NCBI RefSeq assembly: GCF_023115465.1
Contig: NZ_CP096034.1
Location: 1,612,001-1,676,000, forward strand
DNA length: 64,000 nt
Source: Gottfriedia acidiceleris
GTDB taxonomy: Bacteria > Bacillota > Bacilli > Bacillales > Bacillaceae_G
Reading direction: 5' to 3'
Below the pieces are notes generated by a model that searched no databases, had not been told where the DNA came from, and worked only from the letters and a program-made list of their open reading frames with translations. The position numbers were made by a program, and so were the translations under genes. This document shows positions 9,790 through 18,026 of this stretch, piece by piece. The number at the start of each line of letters is the position of its first letter. Position 1 is the first letter of the stretch.

Positions 9790-9850
9790 CTAAAAAGAAA
9801 AAGCAGCTCAAATCTACACTCTTCAAACGTAGACTTGAGCTGCCTCTAGT
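9790..9850 (-). terminator. Terminator-like hairpin between yezD and cysH
   Basis: A 15-base stem with one mismatch (9803-9817 with 9829-9843, GCAGCTCAA... paired to ...TTGAGCTGC) is followed leftward by a U-rich tail (TTTTTCTTTTT on the minus strand). It lies downstream of yezD and only about 40 bases upstream of the cysH start, so transcripts entering cysH from the yezD promoter must read through it. It may act as an attenuator or a differential-expression site. Confidence 0.75.
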
Positions 9851-9873
9851 TTTTCTAGTCAGCAGGAACCTAT

Positions 9874-10017
9874 TTACTTTAATCGTATTTTTTCTTGTTT
9901 TTCTACTTGAATAATTCTCCCATCTTGAACGACTAATGTGATTGTTCCAAATCTTAAACCATTTAGTAATGATTCCACGACCTCAATGATGGGTGTTAAG
10001 TCGTTGGTTTGGCTCAT
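9874..10017 (-). CDS. yezD: YezD-family small protein (DUF2292)
   Basis: A 47-residue protein, MSQTNDLTPIIEVVESLLNG followed by LRFGTITLVVQDGRIIQVEK and QEKIRLK. The TITLVVQDGRIIQVEK core is characteristic of the short DUF2292/YezD proteins, which are repeatedly found next to sulfate-assimilation genes. The ATG at 10017 has AGGAGG 7 bases upstream, and the gene has its own promoter. Its position at the head of the cysH operon suggests a regulatory or accessory role in sulfur metabolism, but the molecular function is unknown. Confidence 0.8.
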   Translation of the reverse strand: MSQTNDLTPIIEVVESLLNGLRFGTITLVVQDGRIIQVEKQEKIRLK

Positions 10018-10353
10018 GAGCTTCCTCCTAGAATTTAATTACAACTAAGTCTATCAGAATTATATGGATTGTCAATTTCAAAAATGATAATTTATTTAAA
10101 ATTTATATATTTCTTAATTTTGAATTATGTCATTAAAGCTCTCCAATATATGTCATAATAATAATTAAAAGTAAAAAACATTATGATAAATAATTCATTG
10201 AATTAATAATATTGGTACAATAGTTACAATTTGTTTTTGCATTTTAATATTTAACAAAAATTATTTTGTTCTTATAAGTTATTAATGAATATACAATTAT
10301 TTAAGAAAGATAATAATGGAATAACAATTAGTTGCATCTAAAGGAGGATCTTT
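10018..10353. other. Divergent intergenic region yezD / yuiD
   Basis: AT-rich spacer of about 335 bases. The yezD promoter (10048-10075) lies at the left end. No further ORF or strong hairpin is visible. The right end carries the AAGGAGG site of the yuiD-like gene. A sulfur-responsive operator (for example for CymR) would be expected here, but I could not identify one with confidence. Confidence 0.4.
10048..10075 (-). promoter_or_regulatory. Sigma-A promoter of the yezD-cysH operon
   Basis: On the minus strand TTGACA (10075-10070) and TAGACT (10053-10048) are separated by 16 bases. Transcription would start about 25 bases before the yezD ATG, leaving no room for a riboswitch leader ahead of yezD. 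Confidence 0.65.
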
Positions 10354-10779
10354 TTGACGATACTTCATAACGAACCATTAATTTCAGCCGTTATAGCGTG
10401 GTTTATTGCGCAGTTTTTAAAGGTCATTATCCATTTATTTAAAGAAAAAGAATTTGATATATCTAAGTTTTTTGCTTCTGGTGGTATGCCAAGTTCACAT
10501 TCCTCAACAGTGACTGGGTTAGCACTAAGTGTTGGATTAACAGAAGGTTTTGAAAGTGTTACCTTCGCAATCTCAGCAATTTTTGCGACGATTATTATGT
10601 ATGATGCTTCAGGTGTAAGATTGGCAGTTAGTAAACATGCAAAGTTATTAAATGATTTTTTTCATGGAAGAATTAAAAATTATAAAGCTTTAAATGAACT
10701 AGTAGGTCATACTTCATATGAAGTTGTTGTTGGAGCATTAATTGGAATCATCATTGCCATCATAGTTTCAAAATTTTAA
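10354..10779 (+). CDS. yuiD: YuiD-like divergent PAP2-family membrane protein (DUF212)
   Basis: Integral membrane protein of 141 residues with three or four hydrophobic segments and the conserved SGGMPSSHSSTVTGLA and YDASGVRLAVSKHA blocks of the DUF212 family. These are distant relatives of PAP2 phosphatases that keep the SxxxH motif. The start is TTG 10354, placed 6 bases after AAGGAGG. The substrate is unknown. It is monocistronic, with its own terminator. Confidence 0.82.
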   Translation: MTILHNEPLISAVIAWFIAQFLKVIIHLFKEKEFDISKFFASGGMPSSHSSTVTGLALSVGLTEGFESVTFAISAIFATIIMYDASGVRLAVSKHAKLLNDFFHGRIKNYKALNELVGHTSYEVVVGALIGIIIAIIVSKF

Positions 10780-10827
10780 CGCTCTAATATAAATCAATTG
10801 ATTTATATTATGAGCGTTTTTTTACAC
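10779..10827 (+). terminator. Terminator after yuiD
   Basis: A long near-perfect stem (ACGCTC and TGATTTATATTA arms meeting at an ATTGAT centre) is followed by seven or more T residues at 10817-10823. Confidence 0.9.
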
Positions 10828-10855
10828 ATTGAGAAATGATTAATCAATCGTCATT

Positions 10856-10889
10856 GAGGTAGACTTTACGACAAGGTGACACCTACCTC
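10856..10889 (+). promoter_or_regulatory. Inverted repeat upstream of the MMPL gene
   Basis: GAGGTAG at 10856-10862 pairs with CTACCTC at 10883-10889, and an inner palindrome AGGTGACACCT lies at 10874-10884. It could be an operator or leader hairpin for the exporter gene 130 bases downstream. The binding protein is unknown. Confidence 0.3.
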
Positions 10890-11020
10890 TGTGTCTTTGC
10901 TTTAAGATTTCAATCGGAGAGTTTTCTTTCTCTATTTTCTGACTCAAGATATAAATCAATAGTCGAATTTACATCAGTTTGATAAGATATTGGTAGGATA
11001 TGTAAGTAAGGAGTGGAAAA

Positions 11021-13252
11021 ATGAAAAGTACAGTAAGTGAAAATAGTGCTTGGAAAAAGGTGGGTCGAACGATTTATCAATTCCGATTTATTGTTATTGC
11101 AATTTTAGCTATATTTTCAATTATTCTAGGTATTTATTCGAAGCATTTACCTGGCATTTTAGATGGAGATGGTTTTAGGACACCTGGAGAGTACGAAAAA
11201 GCTAAGAATGTACTAGAAAAAGAATTTGAACAATCGCCAGATTCACTCATCATTATTCTCGAGCGGAAAAAGGGTGCCACAAGCGTCGAATTCCAATCTG
11301 ATATTGAACGGATTGTGAAGGAAGTTCAAAAGGAAAAGAATGTAAAACAATTTCATCACCCTCTAATGAATCCGGGTATGAAAAAAGATAATATTGCCTA
11401 CTTATCTCTTTTATACAATGAAAAGGATCACGATAAGCTTGTTGATCTAAACAATAAATTTGCAAAAAAATTAGAGTCTTTATCAAATGATACTGTAAAG
11501 GTAGGAACAACTGGTTTTACAATCATTAGTGATGTAATGAATAAAACTAGTCAAGAAGACTTAAAGAAAGCAGAAATGATTGGTGTACCGATTGCGTTTA
11601 TTGTTCTATTTTTTGCATTTGGAAGTTTAGTTGCATCTGCTATTCCAATTATAATCGGTATGATTAGTATTTTAAGTACATTTGGAATATTATTCTTCAT
11701 AGGTAAACATGTTGATTTATCAATCTTTGTCTTAAATGTTGCACCGATGATTGGATTAGCTTTATCAATCGATTTTGCCTTATTATTCGTAAGCCGTTAT
11801 AAGACTGAATTACAGAACCATTCATCAGTGAAAGAAGCAATTAGTATAACGTTTGCAACTGCGGGTAGAGCGATTATTTTTTCTGGTATTTGCGTATTTA
11901 TTGGATTATCAGCTCTGTACTTCATAAATATTGATCTTTTTAGAAGTGTCGCAATAAGTGGCGCAGTTGTTGTATTAGTTAGTTTATTTTTATCATTAAC
12001 TCTATTACCAGCAGTACTATCAGCTCTTGGTAAAAATATTAATAAAGGTACGTTAAAATCGATTGCGAATCGAAGCCAAGATCAACAACAAGCAGTTTGG
12101 AGAAAATTTGCAAATTTCGTTATGAAAAGACCAATCATCATGGCACTAACGTCATTAATCATATTAGGTCTTTTCGTCATTCCAATTAGGGATGTGCACT
12201 TAAATATCCCTACAATTGATGCATTACCAAAGGATGCAACATCGAGAATTAATTATGAAAAATATCAAAAAGCTTTTCTTCCAGAAGCTCAAAAACATGG
12301 AACGATCTCAATTGTACTAGAATCTAATACGGACTTTTTAAATCAAAATAATGTAAACGCATTAGATAAAATACAGAAAAAGCTTGAAAATGACAAAAAT
12401 GTTTATGAAGTTAAAAGTGTGTTGAATGCAGTTAATTTAAACGCTCAACAATTTTTACCTGCTTTAAAATCTCCAAACGCATCAAAAATTCAGCCTGCGA
12501 TTGATGCCTATATTAAAAAGAATAAAACTTATATTCAAGTATTCTTGAATTCTGATCCAAAATCAGAAAAAGGGAAACAATGGGTAAGAGATTTTGAAGA
12601 TAGATACAATGGTAAAATTGAAGGACTTGATTATACTATCGGTGGTCAAGTGAAATTTGAACAAGAATTATTTGATGAGATTACAGATAATATTGTATAC
12701 GGTTTACTAGTGATTATGGTTAGTACTTTTATCATATTAATGATTGCATTTAGGTCCATTATCATTCCAATCAAAGCGATCTTAATGAATGTTTTATCTT
12801 TAAGTGCAACGTTTGGAATCATTACTTGGTTATTCCAAGGTGGTAATTTTGGCTTACCTCAATCTGATATTATGTTAATTTTGCCAGTGTTTGTTTTTGG
12901 ATTAGTTTTCGGTTTAAGTATGGACTATGAAGTATTTTTAATGTCGAGAATGCAAGAGCTATACTATGAATCGGGAGATAATACTTATTCAACAAGAGAA
13001 GGGTTAGTATCGACGAGCCGAATTATCACATCAGCGGCATCCATTATGATTGTTATTACAGGGGCATTTGCTTTTACGGATATGGTACCTGTTAAACAGA
13101 TGGGAATCGGGATTGCTATAGCCATTTTCTTAGATGCTACAATTGTTCGTTTAGTTTTAGTTCCTAGCTTAATGCAGTTATTTGGAAAATGGAATTGGTG
13201 GTTTCCATTTGCAAAAAATAAAACCGAGGAACCATCTAAACGAGTTGGGTAA
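11021..13252 (+). CDS. MMPL/RND-type exporter (YdfJ-like)
   Basis: Inner-membrane exporter of 743 residues with the MMPL layout. There is one N-terminal membrane helix, a periplasmic-side loop of about 150 residues, five helices (residues about 185-345), a second large loop, and five more helices at the C-terminus. IGLALSIDFALLFVSRY and FGLSMDYEVFLMSRMQE are the paired SxDF/MDYEVFLMSR segments that carry the proton-relay aspartates. Family members export lipids, siderophores or antimicrobials; the substrate here cannot be told. The ATG 11021 has AAGGAGTGG upstream. No regulator gene is adjacent. Confidence 0.88.
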   Translation: MKSTVSENSAWKKVGRTIYQFRFIVIAILAIFSIILGIYSKHLPGILDGDGFRTPGEYEKAKNVLEKEFEQSPDSLIIILERKKGATSVEFQSDIERIVKEVQKEKNVKQFHHPLMNPGMKKDNIAYLSLLYNEKDHDKLVDLNNKFAKKLESLSNDTVKVGTTGFTIISDVMNKTSQEDLKKAEMIGVPIAFIVLFFAFGSLVASAIPIIIGMISILSTFGILFFIGKHVDLSIFVLNVAPMIGLALSIDFALLFVSRYKTELQNHSSVKEAISITFATAGRAIIFSGICVFIGLSALYFINIDLFRSVAISGAVVVLVSLFLSLTLLPAVLSALGKNINKGTLKSIANRSQDQQQAVWRKFANFVMKRPIIMALTSLIILGLFVIPIRDVHLNIPTIDALPKDATSRINYEKYQKAFLPEAQKHGTISIVLESNTDFLNQNNVNALDKIQKKLENDKNVYEVKSVLNAVNLNAQQFLPALKSPNASKIQPAIDAYIKKNKTYIQVFLNSDPKSEKGKQWVRDFEDRYNGKIEGLDYTIGGQVKFEQELFDEITDNIVYGLLVIMVSTFIILMIAFRSIIIPIKAILMNVLSLSATFGIITWLFQGGNFGLPQSDIMLILPVFVFGLVFGLSMDYEVFLMSRMQELYYESGDNTYSTREGLVSTSRIITSAASIMIVITGAFAFTDMVPVKQMGIGIAIAIFLDATIVRLVLVPSLMQLFGKWNWWFPFAKNKTEEPSKRVG

Positions 13253-13261
13253 ATCAATTAA

Positions 13262-13302
13262 AAGAAACTGTTATTCATTTCATATTTGAGTAGCAGTTTT
13301 TT
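13262..13302 (+). terminator. Terminator after the MMPL gene
   Basis: AAACTG-TTATTCA pairs with TGAGTA-GCAGTTT (12 bp, one G-T pair) and is followed by a T run at 13297-13302. Confidence 0.65.
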
Positions 13303-13413
13303 AAATTTAAGTGAATTAAATCGATCTGTGTAAAAATTCCCAATTTTTTGAAACTATAGAAAATGCATGGTCAAATTTGGTAAACTAAAAATGAAAGAGG
13401 GGGAGAAGGAAAA

Positions 13414-14049
13414 ATGTTAAAAAAATCGATTAGGGCAATTTTAATAAGCTGTCTTGTGTTAACAATCAGCTTATTAGCAGCATGTGGTAACAATCATGAA
13501 AAATCTGCAAATGGTAAAAAACATGTGAAATTACCAATTGCAACAATAAAGGTAAAGGATTACGGTGTCATTAAAGCTGAATTATATCCTAATATTGCAC
13601 CAAATACAGTAGATAATTTTATTTCACTAGCAAACAAAGGATTTTATAATGGATTAACATTCCATCGAGTTGTTAGAGACTTCGTTATTCAAGGTGGAGA
13701 TCCTGAGGGAACTGGTGGCGGTGGTCCAGGATATGCAATTAATGGAGAATTTACATCAAATGGCTTTAAAAATAACTTAAAACATACAACAGGTGTACTA
13801 TCTATGGCAAGAACTGGTGACCCAAATAGTGCTGGAAGTCAATTTTTCATAATGGCAAACGATACACCTGACCTTGATGGGCAATATGCTTCATTTGGTA
13901 AGGTGACAGAAGGAATCGATATTGTTAAGAAAATTGACGCAGTTGAAGTGGATTCAATGGAAAAACCTGTTACTCCAGTAATCATCGAGTCCATAAAGGT
14001 AGATACTAAAGGCGAGAAATACGCTAAACCAAAAACTCATAAAGAATAA
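13414..14049 (+). CDS. Lipoprotein cyclophilin-type peptidyl-prolyl isomerase
   Basis: Catalyses cis-trans isomerisation of proline peptide bonds, here on the outer face of the membrane. The N-terminus MLKKSIRAILISCLVLTISL ends in the lipobox LLAAC, so the protein should be lipid-anchored at Cys24. From about residue 45 a cyclophilin domain follows with FHRVVRDFVIQGGDPEGTG, the NSAGSQFFIM segment and TPDLDGQYASFGKV. The length of 211 residues fits a signal plus one domain. It differs from cytosolic PpiB by its export signal. Confidence 0.88.
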   Translation: MLKKSIRAILISCLVLTISLLAACGNNHEKSANGKKHVKLPIATIKVKDYGVIKAELYPNIAPNTVDNFISLANKGFYNGLTFHRVVRDFVIQGGDPEGTGGGGPGYAINGEFTSNGFKNNLKHTTGVLSMARTGDPNSAGSQFFIMANDTPDLDGQYASFGKVTEGIDIVKKIDAVEVDSMEKPVTPVIIESIKVDTKGEKYAKPKTHKE

Positions 14050-14091
14050 AATCTTCCTGAGCTTGGTTTTAATAACTACTACATAAACCCG

Positions 14092-14125
14092 AAAAAACTA
14101 CTTCACAAAAATGAAGTAGTTTTTT
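14092..14125. terminator. Bidirectional terminator
   Basis: AAAAAACTACTTCA (14092-14105) pairs perfectly with TGAAGTAGTTTTTT (14112-14125), serving the cyclophilin gene and the convergent yqhL. Confidence 0.92.
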
Positions 14126-14144
14126 CATTTAAATTAAATATGAA

Positions 14145-14540
14145 TTATAAACCTTTTTTAATTTTACCAGACCAAAGCTTGTAGCCGCCTTTAAGTTGGT
14201 AAAGTTCTGTTACACCTTGTTTACGTAAAATACGTGCAGCTTGTCCTGGACGAACGCCCATTTGATCATATAAATAGACAGCTTGATCTTTACGAATTTC
14301 TTTTGAACGCGTTTTTAATTGTGCGAACGGAATATTACGAGCACCTAATATATGGCCGTTCTTAAAATCTTCTTGATCACGTAAGTCAATTAGCTGAGCT
14401 TTACGGTAGCCAGCACGAAATTCTTCCTCAGTTAACGTTTTAATTAAACGTTTTTGGTAGAAATACATAACTGTTGAGTATACAATGATACCTAGTACGA
14501 CAAAAATTATTGGTAAAAACTGACTCAAATTTTTCAACAC
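14145..14540 (-). CDS. yqhL: Membrane-anchored rhodanese-like protein YqhL
   Basis: 131 residues: one N-terminal membrane helix (about residues 8-28), then a rhodanese domain (TEEEFRAGYRKAQLIDLRDQEDFKNGHILGARNIPF). The position that holds the catalytic cysteine in active sulfurtransferases reads VYLYDQMGVRPGQAARIL, that is Asp in place of Cys, so classical sulfur transfer is unlikely. Adjacent to lipM, as in B. subtilis. Possible roles are binding or scaffolding; none is shown by the sequence. Confidence 0.85.
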   Translation of the reverse strand: MLKNLSQFLPIIFVVLGIIVYSTVMYFYQKRLIKTLTEEEFRAGYRKAQLIDLRDQEDFKNGHILGARNIPFAQLKTRSKEIRKDQAVYLYDQMGVRPGQAARILRKQGVTELYQLKGGYKLWSGKIKKGL

Positions 14541-14643
14541 CTTTCAATTACCTACTTATCTTATTATAATTCTCTAGTAGGATTGTGCAAGAAACTTTCA
14601 TTAAAAAAGTAAAAATTTATCGAAAAATGAGGAGATTTTCAAC

Positions 14644-15477
14644 ATGACAAAGACAAAGTGGTATTTTATTAATAGCGGAGTAAAATCAGGAAGCTATAAT
14701 ATGGCTCTTGATGAATGCTTAATCAAGTGGCAAAGTGAAGAAGGTTTTCTTCCAACACTGCGTTTCTATGAATGGGAAAATCCTACTGTAACAATTGGAT
14801 ATTTCCAAAAAAACCAAGAAATAAGTTTAGAAGCATTAAAAAAATACAACGGTGATTTCGTAAGACGCCAAACTGGTGGAAGAAGCGTACTTCATCATGA
14901 TGAATTAACTTATAGCGTAATTGTCCCAGAAAGCTACCCAAATATGCCTGTATCAGTTACAGAAGCATATAGAGTGATTTCAATGGGAATTTTAGAAGGG
15001 TACAAGCTACTTGGTTTAGATGCTTCTTTTTCTGTACCAAAAACTGCTGAAGAAAAAAATGAATTAAAAAACCCAGCAAGTGCAGTTTGCTTTGATGCGC
15101 CATCATGGTATGAAGTTGTTGTAAATGATAAAAAAATTGCTGGAAGTGCGCAAACAAGACAAAAGGGCTCAATTCTTCAGCATGGTTCAATTCCTTTAAA
15201 TATTGATGTTGATATGTTATATGACTTATATATTTTCTCTTCAGACGCAGTGAGAGAAAGAATGAAAAAACGATTCTTAGATCGTGCAACTTGGATCAAT
15301 GCAGAAAGTACTACTCCTAAAACAATGGCTGACTTGTATAAAGCATTTGAAAAAGGCTTCGAAATTGGATTAGATATCGAGTTGATGCCTTATGAATTAA
15401 CGGAAGCTCAAGAGAAGGAAGTACAGGATTTAGCTGCAACTAAATATGGTACTGAGGAATGGAATTTACGTAAGTAG
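14644..15477 (+). CDS. lipM: Octanoyltransferase LipM
   Basis: Transfers octanoyl from acyl-carrier protein to GcvH, the first step of lipoate synthesis. It therefore feeds the BkdB E2 protein encoded later in the window. Visible motifs are FVRRQTGGRSVLHHDELTYS, the acyl-site cysteine at residue 149 in NPASAVCFDAPSWYE, and IAGSAQTRQKGSILQHGSIPL. Length 277 against about 278 for the B. subtilis protein. It has its own terminator and lies divergent from yqhL. Confidence 0.92.
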   Translation: MTKTKWYFINSGVKSGSYNMALDECLIKWQSEEGFLPTLRFYEWENPTVTIGYFQKNQEISLEALKKYNGDFVRRQTGGRSVLHHDELTYSVIVPESYPNMPVSVTEAYRVISMGILEGYKLLGLDASFSVPKTAEEKNELKNPASAVCFDAPSWYEVVVNDKKIAGSAQTRQKGSILQHGSIPLNIDVDMLYDLYIFSSDAVRERMKKRFLDRATWINAESTTPKTMADLYKAFEKGFEIGLDIELMPYELTEAQEKEVQDLAATKYGTEEWNLRK

Positions 15478-15486
15478 TTTTTTATT

Positions 15487-15513
15487 GAAAGCCTTTTTGG
15501 CTTTCTTTTTTTT
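15487..15513 (+). terminator. Terminator after lipM
   Basis: GAAAGCC-TTTTT-GGCTTTC followed by eight T residues. Confidence 0.9.
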
Positions 15514-15729
15514 GCATTGTTGGACTAAATGGTAAAAGGAGCGGTCAAATAAAAAGAGGTAAGTGTACAAAAAAACAGATCAATCATGAAAATACCTTCA
15601 CAATATAGTTCAATTTTAGGCATCGACAATAAATAAAGAAGCATCAAAGAGAACTTCCTACCTTTTCCACTGTTTTAATTCTTATCGGGGTTAATACTAA
15701 TCAAAAAATGTGGAGAAGGAGTAGATTAT

Positions 15730-16755
15730 ATGAAGCCTTTTATACCAAAGCTTGTTTATTTCGAGCCTCAAGCTTTAGAGTATCCGTTAGGAAAGGAACT
15801 AAAGGAGAAATTTGAGCAGATGGGTTTAGAAATAAGAGAAACAACATCTCATAATCAAATTCGAAATTTACCTGGTGAAAATGATGTGGAAAAATACCGG
15901 ATTGCTAAGTCAACTTTAGTAGTGGGGTTGCGTAAGACTTTAAAGTTTGAAACATCTAAACCTTCAGCGGAATATGCAATTCCTCTTGCTACAGGCTGTA
16001 TGGGGCATTGTCATTATTGCTACTTACAAACTACGCTTGGTTCCAAGCCTTATATTAGGGTGTATGTAAATTTAGAAGATATTTTTGAGCAAGCCCAAAA
16101 ATATATAAAGGAACGCGAACCTGAGATTACACGGTTTGAAGCTGCGTGTACGTCTGATATAGTTGGTATAGATTATTTAACACATTCTCTTAAGAAAACG
16201 ATTGAATTTATTGGTGAAACAGAATTTGGTCGTTTACGATTTGTAACGAAATTTCCACATGTAGATCATTTACTTGATGCAAAACATAATGGAAAAACAA
16301 CATTTAGATTCAGTATTAATTCTAGGTATGTTATCAAAAACTTCGAACCTGGAACTGGTTCATTTGATGAGAGAATAGAAGCCGCGAAAAAAGTTGCATA
16401 TGCAGGATATCCATTTGGTTTTATTGTTGCACCCATTTATATGCATGAAGATTGGGAAGAGGGCTATGAGGAGCTTTTTATTCGATTAAAGGATGCATTA
16501 GGTGAATTAGCTAATGAGAAGATGACTTTTGAACTCATACAGCATCGTTTTACTAAGCCTGCCAAAAAGGTGATTTTAGAGAGGTATCCTAATACTAAAC
16601 TAGAAATGGATGAAGAGAAAAGGAAATATAAATGGGGCAAATATGGAATTGGAAAATATGTTTATCAAAAGGAAGAGGCTGCTTCAATTGAAGAGACCAT
16701 TTCTGGTTATATAAAAAAGTATTTTCCTAATGGAGAAATTCAATATTTTACTTAA
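15730..16755 (+). CDS. splB: Spore photoproduct lyase SplB
   Basis: Radical-SAM enzyme that reverses the spore photoproduct thymine dimer during germination. The iron-sulfur cysteines are C90, C94 and C97 in CMGHCHYC, and the catalytic hydrogen-donor cysteine is C140 in FEAACTSDIVGID. Length 341 agrees with the family. AGAAGGAGTAG precedes ATG 15730. No splA regulator gene is present in the 250 bases upstream. A forespore (sigma-G) promoter would be expected, but I could not place one reliably. It sits between lipM and mntR, where B. subtilis has no splB. Confidence 0.95.
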   Translation: MKPFIPKLVYFEPQALEYPLGKELKEKFEQMGLEIRETTSHNQIRNLPGENDVEKYRIAKSTLVVGLRKTLKFETSKPSAEYAIPLATGCMGHCHYCYLQTTLGSKPYIRVYVNLEDIFEQAQKYIKEREPEITRFEAACTSDIVGIDYLTHSLKKTIEFIGETEFGRLRFVTKFPHVDHLLDAKHNGKTTFRFSINSRYVIKNFEPGTGSFDERIEAAKKVAYAGYPFGFIVAPIYMHEDWEEGYEELFIRLKDALGELANEKMTFELIQHRFTKPAKKVILERYPNTKLEMDEEKRKYKWGKYGIGKYVYQKEEAASIEETISGYIKKYFPNGEIQYFT

Positions 16756-16791
16756 TGAAGTGTATCTAGTTTATCAATAATCGACAGAAGA

Positions 16792-16840
16792 CTCCTACCT
16801 AATTACGTGAAGGTGTGATAACACCAGTAATAGGTGGGAG
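16792..16840 (+). repeat. Long hairpin, possible IS200/IS605-type end
   Basis: CTCCTACCTAATTAC (16792-16806) pairs with GTAAT-AGGTGGGAG (16827-16840), enclosing an inner GGTGT/ACACC stem. Subterminal hairpins of this kind mark IS200/IS605-family ends. It lies about 125 bases upstream of the tnpB remains and may be an element end or part of a related RNA. Confidence 0.4.
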
Positions 16841-16965
16841 ATGAATGTCGGTTAGGCGTTCGTATGTCTAAATGCTTTTTTGTTGTCTGCTTCATAACTC
16901 AATGATATGCTCAGTCTTAGGGATAAGAAAGGCTGAAATTAAAGAGAAATTTGATAGCGATAATC

Positions 16966-17325
16966 ATGATCAAACGTGCCTTTCCAAAGCTTTGTTCTGC
17001 TAATTTACAAAGTTGGCTCAAAGAAGTTGACAATATAGCTCTTCAATCCTCACTGAAAAACCTCGCAGATTCGTATTCACGATTCTTCAAAAAAGTTGAA
17101 TAAAGCACCACACTTTAAGTCTAAAAGAATCGAGTTCAATCCTATACAACAAAAGAAACAAACGGAAATATTGCCGTTCTCGGAAACATGTCCTTTTTCC
17201 ATCAACATCACGATCGAGATATAAATGCCAGTAAAAGTATTCTAGCTCAAGGCAGGCATACGAACATTGGCTTTGGCCTAAATAATCATAGAACCGTAGG
17301 GATATCTACGGAGATCGCTTGGTAA
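16966..17325 (+). pseudogene. tnpB: Decayed tnpB (IS605/IS1341 family)
   Basis: Three out-of-frame fragments of a TnpB RNA-guided nuclease can be read in order. From 16966, SANLQSWLKEVDNIALQSSL continues to SRFFKKVE and a stop at 17101. Near 17135-17190, in another frame, YTTKETNGNIAVLGN. From 17188, MSFFHQHHDRDINASKSILA continues to a stop at 17325. HDRDINASKSIL is the last RuvC motif. The N-terminal domain is truncated, and most of the RuvC core between the second and third fragments (of the order of 150 codons in a typical TnpB) is missing. It cannot encode an active nuclease. No tnpA transposase is visible nearby. Confidence 0.8.
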
Positions 17326-17329
17326 ATAA

Positions 17330-17428
17330 GAGAAACCTCTGCTGGCAAAGCTAGCAAGTATGCTCAGCTCCCAAGAATCTCCCACTTCAAACAATCTGTA
17401 AGGGTGCTAAGTGGTGAGAAGTTCAATG
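17330..17428 (+). mobile_element. Residual right end / omega-RNA-like segment of the tnpB element
   Basis: Directly after the tnpB stop are hairpins: GCTGGC-AAA-GCTAGC near 17343-17357, and a TCTCCCACTT arm (near 17377-17386) facing AAGTGGTGAGA (near 17413-17423) that ends AAGTTCAA. This is the usual shape of an IS605-family right end and the 3' part of its guide RNA. The assignment is by form and position only. Confidence 0.45.
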
Positions 17429-17588
17429 GTACACTCTTATTATTTTCAACATACTCTTATACAGAATGGAAATCTATTATTATTTAAATGTGTTCATGTT
17501 AATTGCACTTTTAGTATATGTGTTGTATCATTTTATTGATGCTTATTGTAACGGAATAAAGTTTGAATGAGTGTATTGGAGGAAGAAC

Positions 17589-18026
17589 ATGCCCACACCT
17601 AGTATGGAAGATTATATTGAACAAATTTACCTTTTAATTGAAGATAAAGGGTATGCTCGTGTATCTGATATTGCTGAAGCATTATCTGTACACCCATCGT
17701 CAGTAACTAAAATGGTGCAAAAACTAGATAAAGACGATTATTTAATTTATGAAAAATATAGAGGATTAATCCTAACGCAAAAAGGTAAAAAAATGGGAAA
17801 AAGACTTGTCTACCGCCATGTATTACTTGAGCAATTCTTAAGAATTATTGGTGTAGATGAAAATTTAATTTATCAAGATGTTGAAGGAATGGAACATCAT
17901 ATGAGTTGGGAAGCCATTGATCGAATTGGCGAACTTGTTCAGTTCTTTGAAGAAGATAAAAATCGAATCGAAGCATTAAAAGATATTCAAAAGTCGAATG
18001 AAGCCCAATCGAATTCAAATAACTAA
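17589..18026 (+). CDS. mntR: Manganese transport regulator MntR
   Basis: DtxR-family metalloregulator that represses Mn2+ uptake when Mn2+ is bound. It has an N-terminal winged helix ([20 protein letters not shown]) and a helical dimer/metal domain. The expected ligands are all present: D8, E11, H77, E99, E102 and H103. The frame opens at GTG 17571, but ATG 17589 starts [14 protein letters not shown] as in B. subtilis and follows a TGGAGGAAG site. 145 residues. Confidence 0.95.
   Translation: MPTPSMEDYIEQIYLLIEDKGYARVSDIAEALSVHPSSVTKMVQKLDKDDYLIYEKYRGLILTQKGKKMGKRLVYRHVLLEQFLRIIGVDENLIYQDVEGMEHHMSWEAIDRIGELVQFFEEDKNRIEALKDIQKSNEAQSNSNN

Noticed and set aside
9752-10075. S-box (SAM) riboswitch before cysH
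   Set aside because: The space between the yezD promoter and yezD, and between yezD and cysH, is too short for a SAM aptamer, and the conserved segments are absent.
15514-15729. splA gene upstream of splB
   Set aside because: No frame of sufficient length or TRAP-like sequence is present in the gap.
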